A stretch of DNA of 64,000 nucleotides from Diphasiastrum complanatum (GCA_029204225.1 CM055095.1:66179940-66243939), one strand, 5' to 3'; shown: positions 11,239 through 23,035, numbered from the stretch's first letter. Program-made: numbers and translations. Notes: generated by a model not told the origin, from the sequence alone.

Positions 11239-12890
11239 GTGGAAATTGTATTATGGAACGAGTCTAGTGAGCAGGGAGAGCTTAGAAGATCAAGTAGAAA
11301 TCGAAAACCTCCTGCAAGATTAGAGATGAATCTAGCCCTAATGGGTTTTGTGCTCAAGGCTCAAGAACCAAAAACTTTTGATAAAGCAAAGGAGCACGAG
11401 GAGTGGCGTGAAATATGGAAACAGAAATGGAAGCTATATCAAAAAATAGGACTTGGAACTTGGTTGAGCTACCTGATGGTAAGACGCCTATCACTTGCAA
11501 ATGGATATACAAGATCAAATATGGAGCTGATAGGCAACTCAACAAATACACAGCACGGTTGGTTGCGAGAGGATTTGAGCAGCAGGAAGGTATTGATTTT
11601 GAGAAAACCTTCACACCCGTAGCTAAGATGGTAACTATACGTTCTGTCATTGCTATTTCTACTTTCTATGGTTGGAAGATCCAGCAAATAGATGTTAAAT
11701 CTGCTTTTCTTAATGGAGTGATGGATGGAGAGGTGTACTTAGTACAACCTCAAGGATTTATTGAACCAGGGAGAGAGCACCTTGTTTGTAAGCTCAACAA
11801 AGCTATTTATGGATTGAAGCAAGCACCACGGGCGTGATACTCTTGCATTGATGAACACTTTAAGCGAAGGGAAATGGTAAAGAGTGATGTTGATCCTAAT
11901 CTTTACATTCTAAGGCAAGATTCAGATATAGTATTCATTGTGTTGTATAGGGATGATTTGATTATTACAGGAAGTAATGAGAGCTTAATTGATGAAATCA
12001 AATCAGATCTTTCCAATGCTTTTGACATGAGCGATCTAGGATTGATGCACTATTGTCTTGGCATTGAAGTATGGCAAAAGGAAAACGTGGTCTTTCTTAC
12101 ACAAAGCAAATATGCACAAGATCTGCTTTATAAGTTCAATATGCAGGATTGTAAGCCTTTGAGTACATCTATGGATGTCAATACGAAGCTTATTGCATAT
12201 GATGAATTTGAGAAAGTGGATGCTTATTTGTATAGATAGCTGGTGGGTAGTTTGATTTATTTGACACACACACGACCTGATATTTCTTATGTTGTTGGTG
12301 TTGTTAGTCAATTTATGCAAGATCCTAGTCAAACACACTGGAAGTTTGCTAAACATATTCTCAGATACATTCGAGGGACATTGAATTTTAGTTTGAAGTA
12401 TGATCAGCCTGAAGCACCAATATTGATAAGGTATATAGATGCTGATTGGGCAGGTAATATTGATGACAGAAGGTCTACCAATGGTCATACATTCAGTTAT
12501 GGTACAGTTGCAGTTTCATGGAACAGCAAAAAGCAACCTACAGTAGCCTTATCACGGAAGCTGAATATCGAGCACTCAGCAATATTGCACAAGAAGCGGT
12601 ATGGTTACGAAGATTGCTTTAGGATTTAGGTCAACTATAGGTGGATGCGATTGGTATATTTTGCAACAATCAAAGCTGCATTCACCTTGCCAAAAATCCA
12701 GTTTTATATGTTCGAACCAAGCACATCGAAATACATTGTCATTTTGTTCAAGAGAAAATTCTTGATGGAGCCATTGATCTTATTTTCTGTAAATCTGAAG
12801 ATCAAGTGGCAGATATTTTTACTAAGTCATTAAGTATATGTAAATTTGAAAAGCTTGTACTCTACCAAGAATAGAAGAATGTAATTCTAT
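11239..12890 (+). pseudogene. Copia remnant I: reverse transcriptase and RNase H
   Basis: A plus-strand Copia pol 3' half. At 11415-11837: ITCKWIYKIKYGADRQLNKY, the TFTPVAKMVTIR block, FLNGVMDGEVYLVQP and AIYGLKQAPRA, ending in TGA where Trp is expected. At 11874-12239: the catalytic box reads YRDD (LYRDDLIITG) in place of YVDD, then GLMHYCLGIEV. At 12243-12629: RNase H (TRPDISYVVGVVSQF, YIDADWAGNIDDRRSTNGHT). A further frame at 12641-12874 holds the end (VRTKHIEIHCHFV, QVADIFTKSL). Integrase and gag are absent, so it is 5'-truncated. Confidence 0.85.
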
Positions 12891-12891
12891 C

Positions 12892-13360
12892 ATTGAGGGA
12901 GAGTGTTAGAAATCAGTGATAAACTTCATTGTTAGACTTCTTAGTTACTATTTACGATGTACTTTATTACTAGCTGTAACTAGCCGTAGGCTAGTCTAGT
13001 AGTCTACTCCTAGGTTTTTTTCTCTCTATCAGGGTTCAGGGTTTATATGTACATTCTACATTCAGTATGCGTTAGTGTGATAGATTTATAGTGCGTGTTC
13101 TTCTTCCGGCTTCTTTGGTGATTGCTATGGTGAATGTTTGATGTTGCATATCTTATTATTGATAGATCCTACTCTCTATATATTGAGGTAGTGATTATCA
13201 CGTCGACGACTTTGGTCTAGGTTAACTGTGAGCTCTTCTCCTCTTGTTGTCACATTGGCATAGCTTGGGGGCTAGATCCAGGAGGGTTCTAGGTTTGGTT
13301 GGGTGGTTTTGCTCCATATTCTCTCTTGTGTTTTCCTATCCTCATCTTAGGGGATTGTTC
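12892..13360 (+). repeat. 3' LTR of Copia remnant I (start at 12904, end unresolved)
   Basis: A polypurine tract (attgagggagag, 12892-12903) follows the RNase H end and precedes tgttagaaatc, the usual layout of a 3' LTR. The LTR continues to at least about 13150; I could not fix its end because no second LTR exists. The remaining 200 bp is non-coding. Confidence 0.6.
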
Positions 13361-13711
13361 CTAGTGGTCTTTACAATTGTCGTCCCATCTTAGATAGGTA
13401 AGTTGATCTTTTAGATGCATTATCTGATTTCGTGACTTGGTCTGAAATCTACTAAAGAGTGTATCCCACATCTCTCTAACATTAGAGATTGATGTGAGGT
13501 CAAGGGTAATGTTGTCTTCGATGGGAGAGGAGATGGCAGCTACTGCTTTGTCGTTCTTCTCTTTCCACTCCCAAACATCTTTGCATGTGCTGATTGGCAT
13601 CTCTTCGGTGCCATCCACCCATGGCCATAATGCTTCTCCTCTTAGGATAAGTGATGCAGTCACTTTTTTATCAAAATGCAAAAAATGCGAACTGTGCGAC
13701 AAACAGTTCAA
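13361..13711 (-). pseudogene. Copia gag (UBN2-type) fragment
   Basis: Minus-strand 116-residue ORF with the gag layout: WEWKEKNDKAVAAISSPIED, MWDTLFSRFQTKSRNQIMHLKDQL and a following LRW. This matches the part of Copia gag in which each chain has a W...L...Y/F block before the knuckle. The apparent N-terminal Met is upstream noise. No pol follows on the left. Confidence 0.7.
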
Positions 13712-14151
13712 ATATGCAGACTGTGCAAAAACTAGTTAAAATATGCAGCAATCTAAAAAGACAAGAAAAAATACCAAGGCTTTAAAGTAAAAACTTAATG
13801 TTTCTTCAAACTTGCGTGGAGAGTTATTAGTCTAGCTGTTAACAACTAATATTTAGTCTTGTCTTTCGCGAATCATTCGCGACTGATTATCAATCGAGCT
13901 CAATCTATCTCTTTGCAAATCATTCACAACAAATAATTTGTCTAGTTGTTCGTGACAAATTATTCTTCTGATGTTTTGTTAATGTTTGGCTACGTAATCA
14001 GAATGACCGTGATTTCTATCACTAACGTTTTGTTCGTTTCTGATAGGCATAGTCATGCTTAGGGAAAGAGTTATATAGCTCATTCCACTGCGCACGAACA
14101 CTTTCTGTTCGAGTTCGTTTCTCGTTTGAGTTTCGAGTTCGCTTCTTCCTA
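13712..14151. other. Non-coding stretch with palindromes, probable LTR debris
   Basis: Contains tcgcgaatcattcgcga (13866-13882), a 17-bp perfect palindrome around one central base, and related half-sites (gttcgtgacaaattattc). Similar cgcgaatcgttc sequences occur in the LTR at 23113-23940, so this may be the matching part of an LTR for the gag fragment to its left. Confidence 0.45.
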
Positions 14152-14677
14152 TTGGAGGAATTTTTCGTGATCCATCGATTCAGCACACCATATTATCCTC
14201 ACGGTAATGGGCAGGTAGAGTCATCCAACAAGATCTTGTGTAGCGTTATAACGAAAACAATCGAAGCTAGCAGATCTGATTGGGAACATAAACTACATGC
14301 TGCTCTATGGGCATTCAAGATAACAAGGGAAGCATTGATCAAACGTCATTCCAACTGGTTTATGGTAAGGATGGCATAATGCCAGTGGAGTTTTGGGTAC
14401 CATCATTAAGAGCTGCCACTATATAGCGTCTTGATAAGTCCAAATCTCTACAATTGCGCCATGAAGCCTTACACAAACTTTGAGACATGCCTATTGGTTG
14501 TGCATGCATTGGCAACTAAAAAAGCAAACCAAGTCGATCAAGGGAAAGTTGAAGTTCACAAGCAACGGCCCGTATCCTGTCAAGAAGATCCTTAGCCATG
14601 GAGCCATGAACCTTGAACAACTTTATGGGATGCCATTTGATACACCCATCAATGGTAGCCAACTTCACAAGTATTAG
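14152..14677 (+). pseudogene. Ty3/Gypsy integrase C-terminal fragment
   Basis: Plus strand 14152-14379 reads RFSTPYYPHGNGQVESSNKI and DWEHKLHAALWAFK, the end of the integrase core with the catalytic Glu (QVES). After a frameshift, 14480-14677 reads KFTSNGPYPVKKILSHGAMN and LHKY, the integrase C-terminal strand region. Reverse transcriptase and the rest of the element are not present upstream. Confidence 0.8.
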
Positions 14678-14727
14678 CCACCACAATACATAGATCCAGC
14701 TTGGTGATGACAACTAGCACATACATG

Positions 14728-14890
14728 GATCAGATTATGCATTACAAGAAGTCATCACAACTAGATCTAATGAAATCAAGCCAGATCTAATGAGATCTAG
14801 ACAGATCAAGTAAGATCCAACACGATCCATCCAGATCAAGCAAGATCTACCAAGATCCAAGTAGGATCCAGGACCAGATAGGATCAACAA
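14728..14890. repeat. GATC-rich degenerate short repeat
   Basis: Twelve GATC sites in about 160 bp, within loosely repeated 10-14-bp units such as caagatctacc, cagatcaag and aagatccaa. No coding content. It probably lies in the 3' end or LTR of the Gypsy fragment just upstream. Confidence 0.7.
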
Positions 14891-16190
14891 GGTAGAAGAC
14901 CAACATTAAGAAACACTTAGTCTCAAAAAATGAAAAATTGATTTGAAGATATCAAGAAAAAATACCAAAAATAGAGGCAAAAATCACTTGAACTAATGGA
15001 TCAACTACTAGATCTCATAAGAACTCTCACAGGACTCACCATAGTCAGATCTGATCTAGATGGACCTACAAAAATCTCTGCGAGAGTTACTTGTGAGAAA
15101 TTAGTCAAAAAAGAGCCTCTACGAGAGTTCAGATGAGCAGAACCTAAGAAATTCTCGCATGCCATCAAGATCACCAAACTAACTTACGCAGGCAGCAAAA
15201 ATGAAATTTGAGCAGTGAAATTGACCTACCTATGTGTCATATCTTGAAAATCATAAAAATTGAGCAAGTTGTGCGAGAGTTCTCTCCCCGAGAGTGTCGA
15301 ATCCTCGTAGAACCTTCGTAGGGCAGCCAAAACAACTTATGAACTTTCGCAAACTTCTCTGAGGACTTAGAATTTTGTGAAGAAGGCCCTACAAAATTTG
15401 GTATGGAACTAAGCAGTGGAAAGTGCACTTCTCCTATTACGCACTCTAATTCTCCTCTATATAACCAGGGAATTCGAGTCATTTCTCACTTTCTCAGTGA
15501 AGATCTTGCCAAATTTTCAACCGAATTATCAACTATCTTTGTTTGCAACCAAACTTCACACACACCTTCCTCAACACTCATAACTGTGAGAAATATCAGC
15601 TAGTTTAGTCATATTGGCAATTTAGGCCAATATGCATTACTTAGAGATAGATATTTCAAAGTTATATTATTCTAAATGTTTTTGAATTGCCACTTTCGAA
15701 AAGTGAGAGAAAGTAAGTAGGCGAGTTTGGACCCATTCAAATTTGAATGATTGGTACATTGAATCTAGTCCATATTGAGAGTAGGTTTTGGATCTAGAAG
15801 TACATTCAAAATAGGGCATAGACTGTTAGCAACTGTGCAAACACAGAGAAAATATAAAAAAGAAATAAAACTCCACGACATGTGTTTTGTAAGCCCACGA
15901 ATGAGTATTTGCCAATAAACTTCTACTATGGCATGTGTTTTGTAAGTCCATGGGTATAAGCTTAAAACAATAAAATAACTTAAACTTAGGATTAGAACTT
16001 AGACTTAAGAAACTTAAGCTTAGAAATATTCTAAGATATCTTCAGTAAGTCCCAAGTTAGAAACTTTTTAAAGTTCTAAGATCTAAGTTGGAAGTTTTAG
16101 AAGCCTTAGAATGGCTAGTTTGAAACTTATCTCATAAGTTAGTGGATACTTATGGAAGGACCTTTTTGCTTTAAGAAGAGAGGAATTTTC
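14891..16190. other. Intergenic, nothing recognised
   Basis: AT-rich non-coding DNA. A short duplication (acatgtgttttgtaag) occurs near 15879 and 15935. An ORF on each strand near 15237-15603 has no recognisable domain. Confidence 0.35.
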
Positions 16191-16891
16191 TATGAAAGTA
16201 CTATACTTTAGGACCATAAATGGATCTACAAAAGATCCACAAGAGTGATTGGATGCTTGCTTAACAATCTATCAAAAAACTAGACACAAAAAAGTTGATC
16301 TAGATTGGCAATTTGACAAACAACAAGCATTAACAATCAAAAGACTTGATCAACATTGAAATCCGATCCCATATGTGTGTACTACAGGCTGTAGTATGGC
16401 CTTTAACCTGAGAAACAAGTAGAAATTGAGTTGGTTTCATTTGGATCACAAAAACTCAATGTACATAGTGAACTAGCTTGAGATTGCCAATGAGCTCCAA
16501 AAAATTTCTATCTTCTCACTATGGAGAGAGGGAATACATAGCAAATTCAACTTCCTTCTTGAATTTAGGTGGATTTTCGGCATGTAATAAGGAAGTTAAC
16601 TTACTCTCCTTGACCTAAAATGAAACCCTAGCCTAGATCCTAGAGTTATGCTTGGTAGGTAGTCAGTTGGTCAAATTTTCACCTTAAACTTAGGTGTAGG
16701 TCCTATAAAGTAGGGATGACCACCAAATAGACATGACCAACTCTCTTGACTTGACCTAACCTACATTAGGAGTGGATTGCCACGTGGCATTTTGGCCATA
16801 CATGTGTGGAACCCAATTATGTACAAAATTTACACTATTCTTCATGGTTTTTTATCAAGCTAGATTTGTCAGTTTTTGGCAATTCTTCGCA
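16191..16891 (-). repeat. 3' LTR of derivative D (701 bp)
   Basis: Begins tatgaaagtac (a mutated TGTGAAAGTAC) and ends aattcttcgca (a mutated ttttcaca). It pairs with 17365-17999 over nearly its whole length, with scattered substitutions and a small deletion. Confidence 0.8.
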
Positions 16892-17351
16892 CTCCTCCTC
16901 AATTTTAGCTTGATCTATTTACAACTCTCTTTCTAAATGAATGAGTGCTTTTTTTTGGACAATAACATGACTAAATCTTTCACACACTCTTTGATGTACT
17001 TTCAAGACCTATAAAACAAGTTTAGAGGACCTGATTTCAGCCTAGATTAATTAGATTTCATAACCCTATGTTAAATCTAATCAATGGCACTCAATCTTGG
17101 TAGCTTATCCTAAGATTTTCACCAAAAATTACATCAAAAGCTCACAAATTGAATTTCTTTGGATAAAATGAATACCATGCATTAAATGCAGGTTCAGAGG
17201 TGCCCACACATGTGGACAGTACGGACCCCTACCAAGTTTGGGATCCTCAACAAAATCAAGATTCTAGCTTGCCCTCTCAATACTAGTTATTAGCACCAAA
17301 ACTTGCTAAAAATGGATTTGCATTAGATCAATGGCTTATGCTCTTGTACTT

Positions 17352-17364
17352 GGCTCTAATACCA
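17352..17364 (-). other. Primer-binding site of derivative D
   Basis: Minus strand reads TGGTATTAGAGCC, one base from the initiator-Met tRNA complement, and abuts the LTR at 17365. Confidence 0.85.
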
Positions 17365-17999
17365 TGTAAGTACTTTAGGACCATAAATGGATCTACAAAA
17401 GATCCACAAGAGTGATTGGATGCTTGCTTAACAATCTATCAAAAATCTAGACACAAAAAAATTGATTTTGACAAACAACAAGCATTAACAATCAAAAGAC
17501 TTGATCAACATTGAAATCCAAGCCCACACGTGTGTACTACAGCTGTAGTATGGCCTTCAACCTGAGAAAGAAGTAGAAATTGAGTTGGTTTCATTTGGAT
17601 CACAAAAACTCAATGTACATAGTGAACTAGCTTGAGATTGCCAATGAGCTCCAAACATTTTCTATCTTCTCACTATGGAGAGAGGGAATATATAGCAAAT
17701 TCGACTTCCTTCTTGAATTTAAATGGATTTTCGGCATGTAATAAGGAAGTTAACTTACTCTCCTTGACCTAAAATGAAACCCTAGCCTAGAACCTAGAGT
17801 TATGCTTGGTAGGTAGCTAGTTGGTCAAATTTTCACCTTAAACTTAGGTGTAGGTCCTATAAAATAGGGATGACCACCAAATAGACATGACCAACTCTCT
17901 TGACTTGACCTAACCTACATTAGGAGTGGATTTCCACGTGGTCTTTTGGCCATACATGTGTGGAACCCAATTATGTACAAAATTTACACTATTCTTCAT
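17365..17999 (-). repeat. Truncated 5' LTR of derivative D
   Basis: Starts tgtaagtactttagg at the primer site. It follows the left LTR up to attcttcat, then changes to unrelated sequence at 18000. It holds tactacagctgtagta (17535-17550), a perfect 16-bp palindrome, and a CACGTG core near 17527. Confidence 0.8.
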
Positions 18000-18626
18000 T
18001 AAATTAGGATCTAGTTTTTGTTAACCTTGGCTAGTTGAGTAAGCCTTAGTCAAGTTAGTTTTTTATTTCTGTTACGAGCACTAGTTGGAAAGCCTTGGTG
18101 CTTCCTTCCTCCTTGTTTATACTCTACAGTTGAAAGCTATTTGTAGGACATCATTACCTACAGGGTCTTCTTCATCAAACCTATGCATCTCATCAAAGAT
18201 GACATCTTTACTAATTTGTATGGAGGACTTTTCTCTTTTGATTCTATATCTATCTCTTGCATATTTCTCTTGATCTTTTCAGTTCTAATCTGTGGAATCT
18301 AATTTTTTTGTTGTACTTGAATCTACACGAGTGAAGGATGTTGTACTATTGATGTTGTATGGACAGAGACAGTACTATATCATATCTTAGTGATTATGTT
18401 GAGTTATGCATGTATTTTCAAAATCTATGAATGGTAGATGCATGATTTCTAGCTTGTAGATGAATCTAAATGTGCATCAAATTTAGCTAAAGATCTATTG
18501 ATCCATTTGTGATGTTTTGGATCTGATTTTTTCACAGGAGGTTTAGTGTAGGGTGTACGGTTTAGGGTGTAGTATATAAAAATTCGAGTTTAGGCCCCAG
18601 TGTCACTGTGCGGCAGTCCATATCAT
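18000..18626. other. Intergenic, nothing recognised
   Basis: AT-rich DNA with no recognisable domain on either strand. Confidence 0.35.
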
Positions 18627-18650
18627 GAGGGGAAGGGGGGGGGAGGGGGG

Positions 18651-18697
<47 letters not shown>
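18627..18697. repeat. Poly-purine G-run and (GA)n microsatellite
   Basis: Runs of G interrupted by single A, then about 20 GA units. A simple-sequence repeat. Confidence 0.95.
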
Positions 18698-18698
<1 letters not shown>

Positions 18699-19269
18699 CA
18701 ACTTACCTATAGTATCTCTTGCTATTAGTACTTATCATGCTTCCGAGAAGTTTTTAGTCTTGTGAGTTTACGTTTCTTTTTTTAATTTTGTATGTACCTT
18801 AGCTATGGTCACCAACGAAATCGAACTCCATATCTGAAGTTGACAAAGATGCCAACCATTAGGGCACATTTAATGAGCTCAAATTTTAGAATGTTTTCAG
18901 AAATGTAATCTTGATCAAAACTGGAAAAATTGTACTCTTGTATCAAGTCCACAACAAGCTCATATAACCAAGTGAAATTTGCAAATTAGCAGCAAGTCAT
19001 TGATTTCATTTTGTCAATATGATTCTAGCTTTATTTCTGCCACCGTAATCTCATTTTTACCTTTTTAATGAAGAAAAAAAGGGAGGCGCCTCATAAAACG
19101 TAATTTGTGTGCCTCCCCTTTTATTTTTGAGTTTCTTTTTACATGCACCTTCCCGATGCAGCACCTTCCCGATGCAGTAAGGTGTGTGAAAAAAACATTT
19201 ATGACAAAAAAGTCATTAAAACAAGTAAAAACTGAAATTACGGAAGGTCACCTTCACAGGCATCCCGCC
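18698..19269. other. Intergenic, nothing recognised
   Basis: No domain-bearing ORF and no repeat structure seen. Confidence 0.35.
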
Positions 19270-19775
19270 TTTCATATATCTTTTGGCTGGAGGGCATCAT
19301 TCTTTCCAGAATTTTAAAGCTCACAATTTTCCTTTTCAATGGATAACATCACTCTATAAAGCTGTACACAGGTAGAGACTGTCAAGTATCAATGGCTGAA
19401 GGGAACAAATATCAGATTAGGCCGGCTTCAACCCCTCCCCCCCCAATATTATATATAGAGGACATCATTCTTTCCAGAATTTTAAAGCTCACAATTTTTC
19501 TTTTCAATGGATAACATCACTCTATAAAGCTGTACACAGGTAGAGACTGTCAAGTATCAATGGCTGAAGGGAACAAATATCAGATTAGGCCGGCTTCAAC
19601 CCCTCCCCCCCCCAATATTATATATATATCTTTTGGCTGGAGGACATCATTCTTTCCAGAATTTTAAAGCTCACAATTTTTCTTTTCAATGGATAACATC
19701 ACTCTATAAAGCTGTACACAGGTAGAGACTGTCAAGTATCAATGGCTGAAGGGAACAAATATCAGATTAGGCCTA
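19270..19775. repeat. Triplicated tandem repeat of about 170-180 bp
   Basis: The unit catcattctttccagaattt...gaagggaacaaatatcagat starts at about 19295, 19463 and 19645 (periods 168 and 182). Copies 1 and 2 end in a C-run and ccaatattatatata; copy 3 ends without it. The copies are almost identical, so the expansion is recent. It lies about 0.6 kb past the 3' end of ATL gene 2. Confidence 0.9.
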
Positions 19776-20398
19776 ACCACAAATAGAGATGAACATCAAC
19801 TGAAGGACCCCACTCATCATGCCAACAACAAGAGGAATGACAACTTATGAAATTGTGAGTCAGCATCAAAGCTAAATAACAAACCCATTAAGATATGGGC
19901 CGCACCTTGAGAAAGGATCCTGATTCCTTTCCTTGCACAAAACGCACTCCCATTACCCAAGCCTGTAGAAATTAAAAAATTACTGTTTTGTTTCATGGTT
20001 GAGAAAACGGATGTGATGGTTTATCTATTTCCAAATTTTTGCAACTAGTTACAGAAGCTCAAGACGTGCAGGTGACTTTAATCAGAAAAATAGTTAGACT
20101 AGAAATAAAATGGCATTCCCGAAGAGATGTGAATAATAGTGATTGTAAAGAGATACTTGCACTTTTCCATCCCTAGGTGCTTCTTGCAATGAAGGGCAGA
20201 TAGAAAACCAGAAAGTTTTGTTAGAAATGAGTAGCTTCAGTGACAGTACTGACACATGCTGTAATTGTAAACAGCTGAAGTTACAGCAATAATGATTCAG
20301 CCTCTTGGATTAAGGAAGGAGATCTAGAATTTTGACAGACTAATTGCTTTTGTTTGCAGTTCCTTTCAGTGTCCTCAGCAATTTTGACTGCTTATCTC
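19776..20398 (-). other. 3' flank of ATL gene 2
   Basis: Non-coding. The part nearest the gene (about 20150-20398) is similar in places to 50-277, showing that the gene duplication carried downstream sequence. Confidence 0.5.
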
Positions 20399-21542
20399 TT
20401 AAAGAAAAACACTATTCCCCTGCAGTTTCCTGTGAGGAGGTTTGGTAATCTGTTTTCTCTCTCCGCCCATTATCCAGCTCAATCTCGTTTTGACGATTGG
20501 AAGCCATTTCTGTGTCTGTTCATCTTGTTTCTCTGCATAACTATCTTGAGCTGATTTATCATCAAATGCACCCTTGTTGATGTTAGACCAGGCAAATCTC
20601 TGTAATCCAGTGATCTCAGACATGGATCTTTGGTCTGAGAAAGATGAGTCCTTATCCTCGTAGGCCAATATCCCAGCCTCAGGATTTTTCGTCTTGCCAT
20701 CATCAGCTTTTGCGTTTAAACCATTAATTTGGTTCTTTCTATCTGAATTTGTGCGTGAGATTAAGTTTTGCTTTTTCATTAGGAATAGTAAATCAGCTGG
20801 TACGAAATTGCTCCATCTGGGCTGCATTAGCACAGGATCTGAAACGATGATCCTGTGGCTCATCAGTAAAGGGTGCTGTCCCAGCTCCCCATCTATCACT
20901 GGGCATTTTGTCCGGTAGCCGCGTCTGACGCCTTCGTCCAGCTCTTGCGGAAGTCTCTCCCGCATCTCGCTCCACAATTATCTGGAAACCCCCAATCTCT
21001 AATGAGCGCCTGGGTGTTGACAATGCCATATCTGATGAGACTCTAGCACTACGTATTCCATCTGCAAGCAAATATGGATCTTCCTCCGTAATTTGACACC
21101 TACAAAGAGGACAGGTAGAATGGGAATGAAGCCAAGTGTCCACGCAGTCGACATGAAAAGCATGTTTACATGTTGAGAGCATCCGGAGAACATCACAATC
21201 CGCATATCTGACTAAGCAGACTGCGCACTCTAGCCCTTCTTTGTTCCCTTTCAAAGATGAGAAAGAAAAAGTAGGCAAAACTCGAATGATAGCCTCATCA
21301 ACACCACATTCACTGCTATTTGCTTGAAGCTGATCAGCAGTCACTTCGGCATCAAGTCCTTGACGTCTTCGTAGTATCTTTGTCATGTGATGTATCGCGC
21401 ACACAACCACTACAAACGCCACCCAACAAATGGCATTGATTACTCCAACATATATCCAGACAGAGTAAGTATTGGAATGGGAGCTAAAAGCGATAGGTGG
21501 TGACGAGGGCGTTGATAGAAGCCTACCATCAGAAGTTTCCAT
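20399..21542 (-). pseudogene. ATL-family RING-H2 E3 ligase, copy 2 (frameshifted)
   Basis: Paralogue of the gene at 278-1468 on the same strand. From 21542 the first frame gives 249 residues: membrane segment about 28-50, GVDEAIIRVLPTF at 80-92, and a complete RING-H2 (C106, C109, C125, H127, H130, C133, C144, C147). At 20860/20861 the sequence lacks 26 bp that are present in copy 1 (698-723). The frame shifts and ends in a novel tail at 20793. The rest of the tail is still readable in the other frame to 20399 (RWSNFVPADL, SDQRSMSEITG, SWIMGGERKQITK), so the shift is recent or bypassed. As it stands it would encode a truncated but membrane-anchored and RING-competent protein. An intron spanning the break is possible but not evident. 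Confidence 0.85.
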
Positions 21543-22700
21543 CCTGTAGGCTCATCAGTAATTTCTTAAAAATCTCTTTGTCTATTAACATTGACAAGTA
21601 TGTCATCACTGTTGATTTTTATTATCTCTTGCAACGTTGTGAAGTTGTAAACAAAGAATTTAAAAAAGAGTCTCACCAAATTTGCACATTATTTTATTGA
21701 TCATGGACCATGGTTTTCAAGAGGGGGCTCAAACGTGGGACCAAAGAAACTTTGGATGCCAAGCTAACCAACAACCAACCCTATTGATTGTTTTATAAAT
21801 AATGGTGATTGTCAAATTTGGATTCTTTCGAACATTGGGATAGTTTAAAACTATTTTGGATTCTATGCCCCTATGCTTTTTGTAATAGTCTGCAGAATTA
21901 CTCGCAATCTACTGTAGTCTACATATTTACTGCCCAACTTGCAAAAATACACTACATTTGACTGTAGGTATCGCATTTATAGCAAACCTAACGAAAAAGG
22001 GTGAATGCCTCAACAATTGCATCAACTATCACATTTCTAGAAGAATTTTTTTCCTCAAACATGTTAATGCGAATATCATAGATATCACATTTGAATGTCT
22101 GAGCTATTGCAACCATCGCATATCAAGAAGTCCTTTGATCTCGGACATGTCTATTATATATATTACCCTTTTACCACAAAGTGCAAATGTCTCATCTATT
22201 GCAACTATCACATTTTTCTAAAAATGCAAATTCATTATTTTTTGAGAGATCCTAAGTGAAAAATTCAATATTCAAAAAGTCGACGCATTTGTTTTATTTG
22301 TATAGAATGGTTGAGCTTGCTTACATCGTTCTGAAGCAGAGCTTTGACATCTGGCTCCGCTTAGGGAGTGCACTGCATGCAATCTCTGACAGGCGTCAGG
22401 GAGTGCAGTGGTGCACAATCCCTCCTCGCCCATGATTGTTCTCTCGGCCAGCCACCTCTCTCATCTCGTCCCGTTTGCAAAAAGACGTCCAAACGTTTGC
22501 AGGAAGGCATCTCGTTTGTAGCATGTTGGTGAAGTGAACTCACAAGCTTCGTTTGCTAGTCTGCGTACAGTTTGCAACTCCAGCCAGCGGCCACAGACCT
22601 CCCTCAAGCGTGCCACATCATTTCTTTTTTATATTAACTAAAAAATAATAATAGAGTACAAATAAAAGTATAGCAAACAAAAAAAATAACAAGTACAGAA
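21543..22700. other. Intergenic, nothing recognised
   Basis: Upstream region of ATL gene 2 followed by AT-rich DNA. ORFs near 21958-22221 and 22361-22543 show no domain. A 5' promoter for ATL gene 2 should lie near 21543-21800, but I can point to no element. Confidence 0.35.
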
Positions 22701-22720
22701 ACAGAAGAGATGGATTGCAG

Positions 22721-23035
22721 CTAATTGTGAAGGTGCATGATTGAAACTGCAGTCCTCACTTCATACTTCTGTTTTAATCTTTCCCACGCTTCATGGCTAC
22801 TTTCACAGTCTTCAATCTGTATGAGTAGATCTTCATTTATGGATGAAACGATGATCATAATTGCGTGCTCATCCTTTCTGATCCATTCAGCTCTCCTCGG
22901 GTCTCCCTCTGGAGGCTGCACCTCTGAGAGTTCGGTCACCGACCAGATGCCTTCGTCCTTCAAAAGTGTTTTGGTTTTGAATTTCTAGATTCTGTAATTT
23001 GCGCCATCAAGACTGATTGCTTCTCTTGTCTAGAT
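22721..23035 (-). pseudogene. Copia gag fragment of element G
   Basis: Minus strand reads SLDGANYRI, stop, KFKTK, LLKDEGIW and then WIRKDEHAIMIIVSSINEDL, EAWERLKQKYEVRT. This is the N-terminal Copia gag. The stop replaces the conserved Trp of the NYxxWK motif (TGG to TAG). The element ends at about 22720; no pol remains. Confidence 0.8.

Larger units (their letters stand above)
16191..17999 (-). mobile_element. Copia derivative D: LTR-leader-LTR with no coding region
   Basis: Two direct repeats (16191-16891 and 17365-17999) flank only about 470 bp. The internal part is untranslated leader, ending in a primer-binding site next to the right LTR, so the minus strand is sense. LTRs and leader resemble element C at 47.1-58.9 kb (aggaccataaatggatct, catgcttggtaggt). 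It is an internally deleted derivative that could move only with proteins from a related element. The right LTR lacks its last 40-45 bp, so 5' LTR sequence is lost. Confidence 0.85.

Noticed and set aside
18600..18700. Regulatory GAGA element
   Set aside because: A plain microsatellite with no gene nearby on either side.
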